Positions 56,240-64,000 of a stretch of 64,000 nt of DNA are shown here, piece by piece. A program made the translations under genes and the position numbers. The notes beneath the pieces are model-generated. The model worked only from the letters and a program-made list of their open reading frames with translations. It did not search any database and was not told the DNA's origin. How positions within the stretch are numbered: position 1 is the first letter of the stretch; each line of letters starts with the position of its first letter. Origin of the DNA: Lineolata rhizophorae (lineage: Eukaryota > Ascomycota > Dothideomycetes > Lineolatales > Lineolataceae); assembly GCA_010093515.1 (NCBI GenBank), contig MU001697.1, positions 207,024-271,023 on the forward strand. The letters are read 5' to 3'.

Positions 56240-57260
56240 ATGTGAAAGTGAAGGCTCCTCAGATGTTCGTTGTTCGTCCCAATGAAGTAAAAGCACGAAG
56301 ATCGTCGTGCATAAAGAAACAAATCAGCCCGTATTAAAATAGCTTGTTGGCAAGCCTCGACATCGCGGTAATCGTCCCAAAGAAGTTGTGAAGCACAGGA
56401 AGAACGTGCTTCAAGAGCCAAGGTAGCCAGTGTTTTGAAGTTTGTTGGCCGGCCTCGACAATGTGGTGTTCGTCCCAGAAAAGATACAGTACAAGTACAC
56501 GAAGTGTCGAAAATCTCAAGCGTACAGTACTAAGACAGGCGTAGTTTGCAGTGTCGGCCCGTCTCAGAAGCAAGTTGTTCGTCCCAACAACAAAATGACG
56601 CGCAAGTCGATCGCGCATGGTGAACTTAGGTCGCCAAATGATTGAATCGAGTCGGCAAGCCCCATGTCCGTGTCCCAAAGTACAAGAGAAGAACGAAAGT
56701 CGCATGTCCTCCTCAGATCGAAGAATGGAGACAGCCAAAGTCTGAAGTGTAGGCCAACCTCACAGTTCGTCGTTCGTCCCATAGAAATGTTGACGCGCAA
56801 GGCGATAGCGCGTCGTGGCCCAAGGGAGCCAAATTTGTCCGAGTTCTGGCAAGCCCTGAGCCGTGTGTCCGCAAAAGTTACAAGAGAAACACAAAAGTCG
56901 CATGTCCCTCTCGATCGCAAACGGAGAAACCCAAAGAATGTAATGCAGGCAAATCTCGCAGTTCGCATGTCCCTCAAAGCTGAATACGCGCAAGTTGATC
57001 GCGCATCGTGATCCCAGGCAGCCAAGTTATCGGATGCTGTCGGCAAGTCCAGAATCATGTCCGCAAAAGTACAAGAATAGTACAAAGTCGTAAGACCTCT
57101 TCAAAGCCAAAAATGTGGAAAGCCAAAGTTCTGAAGTGCAAGGCCATCTCGCAAGTTCGTCGTCCCGTGAACAGAATGAAGCATAAAGTCGATAGTGCAA
57201 CAAGAACGCAGAAATAAAAATCAGCAATCAAAACAGCCTGATGTTGAGCTTTCGGCATGT
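56240..57260. repeat. Array B: about ten 97-bp units of two alternating types
   Basis: A word like GTTCGTCCCA or TGTCCGCAAA recurs at about 56269, 56367, 56464, 56570, 56668, 56764, 56862, 56956, 57050 and 57145. Neighbouring units differ while next-but-one units resemble each other, giving a dimer near 195 bp. One type carries a short hairpin: GAAGCAC/GTGCTTC at 56390-56412, GACGCGC/GCGCGTC at 56792-56814 and GCACGA/TCGTGC at 56293-56310. Loops are 6-9 nt. Open frames on both strands here are short and repetitive, and are repeat artefacts. Confidence 0.75.
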
Positions 57261-57569
57261 CCGTCGCGGACTCGGTGCTCCCGTCGAGTCGTCCGTTTTG
57301 TCGAACCACAATCCAAAGTACATCGTAAAAGCTTGACAATATCGCACAGCCGGAATAACACCCAAAGTCTTGACTGAGCGGATGTACCCCCAATCCCAGC
57401 GTGCAGTCGATGTGTCGAAATTCGAACCGTAGCCCAACTCAACGTCCTCTTCGAATGGCAGCATCGTGAGTTCGACCCCTCAATCGAAACCCACGGAAAG
57501 TCCTCCCCGGAATAAAAATAATAAAAATAACACCTTCCCACCCAAACAATACTCGCACAATCTTCCTCG

Positions 57570-58470
57570 CCACAGTGGAAGGCCACCACAACCGACCACC
57601 AGGCACAACACTCCCATGTCGACACGGAAGGGACCACAACCAACCGCACGACAGCAGCCTGTCAACCGCTCGTCCCTCGCCTCAACGGAAGGGACCGCAA
57701 CCAACCGAAGGGCTCACCCCCAAGCAACCGCTCGTTCTTTCTCCTCCACCTCCACGCCGAAGCAGAAGGGACCACAACCAACTGCCCAGCCTTGTCATCC
57801 CCAATCCTTCCCATCACCTCATCGATGTGCCTTCCATGGGTAGCCGCGACCACAAGCTAGCAAACCCGGCAACATCACAACCCTCCTAGATGTGCCTTCC
57901 ATGAGCCGCCGCGACCACAAGCAAGCGTGCTCGACACCATCTTTCCATCTCTCCATCAATGCGCCTTCCATGGGCAGCCGCGACCACAAGCAAGCAAACC
58001 CGGCAGCATCCTCCTCTTCGATGTGCCTTCCATGAGTAGCCGCGACCACAAGCAGGCATACTCGGCAACATCATCCCCAAAATCATCCCCAATGGCATTC
58101 CCCCGATCCATCCCCGGGCCGCTCTCAATAATCCTCCCCTCTCTCCAAAAGCGGCCGGGACCACAACCGAACCGCCGAGACTCTTTCGTCTCTTGGATGT
58201 GTCTTCGTGAGCCGCCGCGACCACAAGCAAAGCGTACTCGACAGCATCCATTGATGTGCCTTGCCGCGACCACAAGCTAGCAAACCCGGCATCATCGTTC
58301 CCTTCATCCAAGATGTGCCTTCCATGAGCCGCCGCGACCACAAGCAAGCGTACTCGACATCATCTTTCCAATCGATGCGCCTTCCATGGGCGGCCGCGAC
58401 CACAAGCAAAGCCAACCCGGCAGCATCTTCACCTCCCCTGGAGAACGGCCCTCACAACCAACCATAACAA
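57570..58470. repeat. Array C: about 12 units of roughly 60 bp, dimeric in its right half
   Basis: The core is GACCACAA(G/C). In the left part (57.57-57.80 kb) units read GGAAGGGACCACAACCAACC. From 57.83 kb they read TGTGCCTTCCATGAGCCGCC followed by GCGACCACAAGC. There two subtypes alternate, ending either AAACCCGGCA or GTACTCGACA, near 57828, 57889, 57959, 58020, 58197, 58254, 58313 and 58375. A left-type unit interrupts at about 58.15 kb. The array ends about 110 bp beyond the stop of the FG-rich gene, so it may lie in its 3' UTR or terminator. Confidence 0.8.
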
Positions 58471-58583
58471 ATAAACCCCACCATGCAGCAGCGTTCCAAG
58501 AACTGACCCCGAAGGGATTTCGTCAAGTAAACGAAGCGTCAACTCTTACCAAGTCAACAACTTAGCGCCTAGGACATGGCGCT

Positions 58584-61500
58584 TTAGACGTTGGGCTCGA
58601 TGTTGACATCGACATCGTCCTTGAACATCGCCTTCCCGTTCTGGAACAGCACGTGGTCCCGAATCCCCTCGGCGAACTTGTGACCCTCGCGGTCCCCCGT
58701 GGTCCACGTCAGGCGATAGTCACCCAGGACGTTGCCGTTGGTGACATCCTCCGCAGAGAACGTCACCATTCCCGAGGCGCGGATCATGACCTCGGAGTTG
58801 ACATACAGCGCCAACTTCAGCAGACGCCGTCCTGTGATCCTATGCCGCATGTACAGCATCGGGGGCCTGTCGCGCTCCCTTACGAGGTAGGGCCTCGTCT
58901 CGCCAATTGAAATCCAGCTGCCCCCATCTGAAGCCTGGCGCTCGACTTCGCAGATATAGGGGGCGCTCCACAGGACCTCCATGAGGGATTTCTCATCCGA
59001 GCTCATTTCAGTCCTGTCCGGCAACGGAACGCTCTGCGCGCTCAAGACGTTACCGATAGAGGTCTGCGAAGACCCCTGGGATGGCTGGGGCGCCGGGGCC
59101 TTGACTGGGGGCCGGCGGTTGGGGACGAGGCAGCGCGACGCCGGGTTAGGCCGTCCCTGGGCTGGCCGAGCGCACCGAGGCTGGGCAGGCTGAGCCTGCG
59201 AAGGCCCAGCCTGAGAAGGGCCAGCCTGGCCGGATTGAGTCTCGGCGGGCCGAGCTTGGGACGGCTGAGCCGGCGAGGGCTGAGCCGGGGTGGGCCGAGC
59301 CTGGGCTGGCTGGGACGCAGCAGGGTTCCGACCCTGGGGAGGCTGCGTGATGCTCATGGTGTATGTCGGAATGCCCGGAGGCAGGACACCATGGCTGCCA
59401 GTGGTCGGTTGCTGGGCCGCAGGCTGGCTTGTCGCGGGCTCAGGAATGCCCGAGGGGAAGAGGAGATCACCCGCAGGCAGAGGCAGCTGGCCTGCGGGCA
59501 TTGTCGGGGCGGGGGTGGGATTGCTGGGCTCCCAGTCCAGGGTCATTTCCTCTTCGAGAGAGGTAGGCTGGTATGCACCCTGGCCGGAGCCCTGCTCCGA
59601 ACCTTGCTCCCAGTAGTACGGAGGAGCGATCATGTCGTCGTCCGTTTCCATCGATTCGTGGGTGGCCCTGGACCCGGACGAAGGCTCCGTCTCGGGTCCG
59701 TAGGCGCTTTTCATATCCACGTCGGAGGGCGCCGCGTCCGAAGACGAGGAGAGGAGCTTGCCCAACGGGATATCCGGACCCATTTCGTCGACGAATTGGA
59801 CACGTCCGGACGACGGTTCGGGAACATCAGAATCCGAATCCCCCGACGTGCTGCTGCTGCTGGTGGGGGAGAGGAAGGAGGGCGACATCGCTTGATGCGC
59901 CGACGGGAACACCGGTTCCAGTGACTCCTGACGAACACGCTTGGCCGTAAGCTCGCGGTCGAAAGTCGGGGGAGCCGTTGAAGAGGGAACCGGCGTCGAG
60001 GGGGCGGCGACGAAGGTCGCCGGAGTCGGTGCGGCGGGAGCCGCCCCCGAAAGTCGGGCACGAGGCGAAGTCGGTGTGGCGATGGGCTTTCCGCCGGAGC
60101 CCTCAATTCCACCCTCATTACCTGTGAGCTTTCCGCCAGAGCTCACGAGGTCATTCCTCTCAATCTCGCTGGCCTTGCGCTTTCCGCTAGAGCGCGAACT
60201 GCCAGCCGTCTCGCTGCCGGTCGGGCTTCCGCCAGTGCCCTCCTGGTCAGCGTTGTCACCCGCGGACTTTCCGCCAGAGCCCGCAAGGTCGTCATCCTCC
60301 GTGGTGCCAGGCTTTCCGCCAGAGCCCGAGGCACCATCCATCGAACCACTATCGGGCTTTCCGCCAGAGCCCGAGTCGTACTGGTCGCCTGATTCGGCAC
60401 CCGAAGCAGCGTCGCCAGATGGCGGACCAGAAGAATCCCCGGAAGAGGGCGCAGGAGGTGGAGGAGGCGGGAGGTCATCGGTTGACGAACCGGAATCCGC
60501 CGAAGCAAACCCATCCGTCTGGGTTCCGATGTCCCTCGTGGTGGTGGTGGCACTCGTCTGAGTGCCTTGGCTTGCACCCCACGGTGCTGTCCTCACCTGG
60601 CCGGGGTCGAAACGTCCCAGCCGATCACCACGCAGGTTGCGGGTGAACCCTTCCTCATCGACGTCGTGGAAAGTGACGTCGTTCTCCGGGTCGATTTTTC
60701 CGGCCTCGCTGTAAAGCCATCTGAAGAAATCTTTCTCCGAGTCAGATGCTGCTGGCAACGACTCGGCATTCGGGGCCGCCCACTCCACGCCCAAGTACAG
60801 CGCACGATCGCGCAGTCGACGGCTCATGACCACGTAAAAGATCTGGAGCGCACTCCAGTCCGCATACGGGTCAAGAGAAACCATGTGTGTCCGGAAACCA
60901 TGGTTGAACTTGACGTGCGCGTATTCGTACGCCCACTTGATGCCCGTTCGCTCATCCCAGTTGAGCTTCTCCATCTGTGGGATGGCAGCGACAACGGTGT
61001 CGAGGTACCCCTCCATGCGAAGCATGTTCTCGATGTGCCTCGCCTCCTTCTTGAGCTCCACCCACTTCTCGGCCGGCTGCTCGGCCGGGCCGGTGGAAGC
61101 GGCGGCAAGGGCCTGCGCTGCCAGCGAGAACTGGCTTGAACTGTTCGCAGGGGAGGAGGGGGGGGAAGAGGCCTCGGAACTGCTCGAGTCGGGGACCGAG
61201 AACGAGTTTGGCGGGTGTGGGATAGGGCCAGTGTTCGGCCGCTTGCTCTGTCGCGGCGCCTCCATAGGCGAACCGCTTTCCTTGCGCTTCTCGCCAGGCA
61301 TTGTGAATAGCGAAGCAGTGGTTTGGGACGAACTAGAAACCGGCTGCTTGTTCGTAATGAAAGGCGAAGCAGTGGCCTGGGACTGGGCTGACTGCTCGAG
61401 AGGCGAAGCAACGGTTGGGGACAAACTGGGAACCGGTTGCTTGGTTGAAAAGAGCGTTGAAGCAGCTGGGACTGGCTGCTTGAGCGGCGAAGAAGAAGAA

Positions 61501-62869
61501 GAAGCAGCGGTTGGTGACGAGACCGGCTGCGAGAGGGGAGGAAACGCGAACGGTGTGTTCGCGAACGGATTAGAAGAAGGCGAATTTGTCGACGACGACT
61601 TGGCCTGTTCGGCTGCGGACGAAGCCGTCAGGTTCCCGAAAAGGGACGGTGAAGAGGCCGGAGGGAGAGAAGAAGTCGCCGGAAGGTTGCCGAAGAGGGA
61701 TGTCGGAGCTGCACTCTTGTTCGTGGAACTCGAGGCAGCGGTCGTAGAGCTCGGAGCCGCGGACTGGCTCAACGAACTCGAGAACGAGAAGAGAGAGGAC
61801 GAAGCCGGTGTTGAAGAAGCAGTCGGGCCGATGTTAAAGATCGAGCCCTGGAAAGACGAGCTGCTGAGGTCTTGCGACGCCGGTTTGTCGAAAGGTGACG
61901 GAGCGGAGAAGTTGAAGGACGAGGATTGGGGAGGAGCGAAGCTAAATGACGGAGCAGGGCTTCTCTGGCCCGAGCCGAAACCGCCGAACGACGCGCTCGC
62001 GTTCTGCTGCTGGCCACCACCGAAGGCGAACGATCCTGGTGCCTGCGCAGGCGGGAAGCTCTGCGAGGCGGATGAAGAGCCAAAGATGTTCCCGTTGGAC
62101 GGCGGCTGCTGATCAGAAGGCGCTGAGCCGAAGTTGAAGGAAGCGGTTTGGAAAGGGTTGCTGAAGCTGCCTGGAGCTGCTCCTCCACTGCCTGTCGCGC
62201 CGCCTGCACTAGGACCCGTGCGACGGCCGCGAATCGACTTGATCCTGTCGCGGAAAGAGAAAAGGTGAGTGCGTATCCGAGGCGGGTGCTTGTAAAAGCG
62301 AAAAGAGCGCCGTGAGGCAAGAAAAAGGGCCGTGAGACCGAAGTATGCCTTTGGGCTGGAGAAGGAGGTCGGATGTTGCACTGAAGAAGGAAAAGAAAAG
62401 AAGAGAGGGAGGCGGGCGGCGGTTTATATTCTTGTGTGCGGGCGCGGCCGCGCTAGCGATCCGGAGCCGGCGGGCCGGTGCCAGGTGAAGCTGCTCAGAT
62501 ATGGAAGCCATCACCCACGCGCCTTCACCGTGTTCGGTTACGGGGCAGGCAGTTACGCGTACAGATCTATGCTCGGCACGGAAGTCACAGCCCAGGCGCG
62601 TCGCCCCGCGCAACGGCCGTGATGCCGCGCAGCAGCTCCTGCCCAAACTGCCATCCTGCCTCTTGCATCGAAGCCGCTCTTGGTGGAGTGCCGCCAACCC
62701 AGGCAACGCCTCCACCCCCAAAGGGCGCCGCCGCCCGACCCGCCGCTCTCCTCTCCTCCTTCCTTCTTCCAACCCAGCAAAAGCGCGCCACGACAATGCC
62801 GCCGCTCTCCTCACCCTCAGACGACGCAAACGAACAATTGGAAACCTGCACTTACTTTCTCCGGGCCAT
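58584..62869 (-). CDS. Large FG-rich, nucleoporin-like protein of unknown function
   Basis: Exon 1 62869-62856 (MARRK) and exon 2 62244-58584 give 1224 residues. The 611-nt intron has a GTAAGT donor and a CGACAG acceptor, and the join gives MARRKIKSIRGRRTGPSAG. A single-exon start at 62381 is also possible. About residues 20-330 are Ser/Ala-rich with FG-type motifs (FNFGSAPS, IFGSSSASQ, FAFGGGQ, SLFGNL), as in nuclear-pore barrier proteins. A folded-looking helical block follows (EKWVELKKEARHIENMLRME to FFRWLYSEAGKIDPE). A run of GSGGK repeats, an acidic disordered region, a Pro/Ala/Gln tract and a C-terminal domain of about 130 residues (VLWSAPYICEVERQ to KDDVDVNIEPNV) come next. I recognise no named family; nuclear-pore function is inference from the FG motifs. 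Confidence 0.7.
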
Positions 62870-64000
62870 CTGAGCCGCCGTCGCCTGCTTTGGCGCGTCT
62901 TGCTCCATGTTGCCCGACTGGATATCCCACCCGGAGTCGAACCGAAAGCCCGTCTCTTTCGTGCCTTGCACGTCGGCGCCACGCTTTGACATTATCCTCT
63001 CCTTCGCCGAAATTCCACCCCCCTATCCTATACCGTGCGGCCGACGCGCACGATGCTCACCTCGGCGGGGATGTTCTATAACGCGATTGGGCTTCTTGCT
63101 ATAACGACCGACGAGCCATGCGCGATCTGTGGATTGCGGTCGAGGGAGGGTAAGGCTCAAGTCGGCTTCGACGCGGGTTCGTGGCACGCCAGAGTTGTGT
63201 CGCGAACGAAAGTAAACGACAACCCGAGACCGGACGAGTTGCGCGCGACCTGCGAGAGGGACAACACAATGGTGGACGACGTGGGATGGGGTATATAACG
63301 GCCTAAAACGCGCGTTTTCGACCTCTAAACGCGTCGAAAACGTCTGGGAGGATGCGTCGTCGATGCCACGACGTCGAATTTGACACTGGCGTAACTTTTT
63401 TCTGCCGTGGTTCCGGGATGTCCTCGCGAGTAGGGGAAGGCGGTCGTCAACTTAGCCTCCCCTCGGCGCCGGGAACGAGCTCCCGGTTCCACTCGAAGCA
63501 CGTCTTAGCCTTGGTCAGCAACCTTCGGTTACCACCCAATGGTCGTGGCGCTCGTGTCATGCGCGAGCCAAGGATTTTGCGGCGCTTTTTCAACCTCGAT
63601 CTACTCAGGCTTCAAGAAAATAAGGAGACTGGGAGCGTATAGAGCTCTCGTGCGGCGTGGATTCAGGGGTTTTGTCGGCAAGGAAGGGGAGACGGGATAC
63701 TCGGCCAACAACGGAGCAGCTTGAGCAGCATTCTCCCTGACGACGAAACTGACGATGAAGGGTGCCCCTATGAGGAGTTTCTAGCCTGTGAAGATGTCAA
63801 CAGATGCCGTATCCCTCGGCAATAAAATGGGGAGGTTCACGAGGAGACTGCAGCGCACGTTTTATAAGCTGGACGGATTTTGCGAATCGAGGAGTTGTGC
63901 AGCTGTTGCAGCGGCAGTCCCTATTTTAATTCCAGTAAAGGGAAAAATCAGCAATCCTCGGCAGACTAAAAATCAAAACCAAGGGACGTTCCGAAGTCGG
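62870..64000. other. Upstream region of the FG-rich gene, to the window end
   Basis: About 1.1 kb. Short open frames on + (for example 63035-63298 and 63352-63642) have no recognised domain. No RNA gene or repeat was seen. Confidence 0.5.

Noticed and set aside
56564-57085. 173-codon minus-strand frame with an internal repeat of about 65 residues
   Set aside because: The repeat follows the 195-bp DNA dimer of array B, and comparable frames are open on the other strand. No domain is visible, so it is a by-product of the DNA repeat.
57570-58470. CRISPR-like regular array
   Set aside because: Units are diverged, step length varies and there are no unique spacers between identical repeats. The host is a eukaryote.
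60883-62112. 409-codon + strand open frame, and another at 59235-59924
   Set aside because: Both are antisense to the FG-rich gene. The minus-strand frame is far longer and shows repeated FG and GSGGK motifs.
62245-62381. Single-exon start of the FG-rich protein at 62381
   Set aside because: The peptide MQHPTSFSSPKAYFG is unlike the rest, while splicing from 62856 to 62244 gives a basic start. Kept only as an alternative.
1-64000. tRNA, 5S or other classical RNA genes, and LTR or LINE elements
   Set aside because: I looked for B-box-like GGTTCGAATCC words, terminal repeats and reverse-transcriptase motifs by eye and found none that held up. A covariance-model scan was not possible.

Overview
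The window comes from a filamentous ascomycete. The evidence is short GT-AG introns (mostly 48-120 nt) with CTRAC-type branch sites, GC-rich coding sequence, a SWR1, ELL, Ubc11, NDUFB8, Vma10 and Pet117 gene set of fungal type, and a small Tc1/mariner relic whose decay looks like repeat-induced point mutation (RIP). The intron style and family set fit the Sordariomycetes best. I cannot name the species.

Layout. (1) 1-23 kb is a GC-rich block of conserved housekeeping genes: a mitochondrial-type triacylglycerol lipase (cut by the window start), transcription elongation factor ELL, the anaphase-promoting E2 Ubc11, the chromatin remodeller SWR1, complex I subunit NDUFB8 and an alpha-arrestin. 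Intergenic spaces are long, up to 4.5 kb between ubc11 and ELL. (2) About 23.3-47.8 kb is visibly less GC-rich and looks accessory: a TRK potassium transporter (12 exons, intact), an MFS sugar transporter, then five oxidoreductases in a row (SDR, zinc ADH, aldo-keto reductase, second aldo-keto reductase, SDR) and a seven-helix fungal rhodopsin-domain protein. There is no polyketide or peptide synthase, so a catabolic or detoxification cluster is likelier than a classic secondary-metabolite cluster. Two of the five enzymes carry a frameshift in this sequence. A 0.4-kb RIP-damaged Tc1/mariner remnant lies beside the last SDR. (3) 47.9-49.3 kb returns to housekeeping: vma10 and pet117, head to head. 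(4) 52.3-58.5 kb has no convincing gene. It holds three families of diverged tandem repeats, and the first two are built of hairpins, each unit carrying complementary arms around a short loop. (5) 58.6-62.9 kb encodes a large FG-rich, nucleoporin-like protein on the minus strand, whose 3' flank runs into the repeats.

The least ordinary observations are the hairpin-repeat locus, an apparent 2-nt exon (or nested twin intron) inside the catalytic-serine motif of the lipase, a 9-nt exon and an ATG-only first coding exon in vma10, two GC-AG introns, and the partly decayed oxidoreductase cluster. All gene models were built by hand from reading frames, splice signals and remembered family alignments. 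No database search was run.
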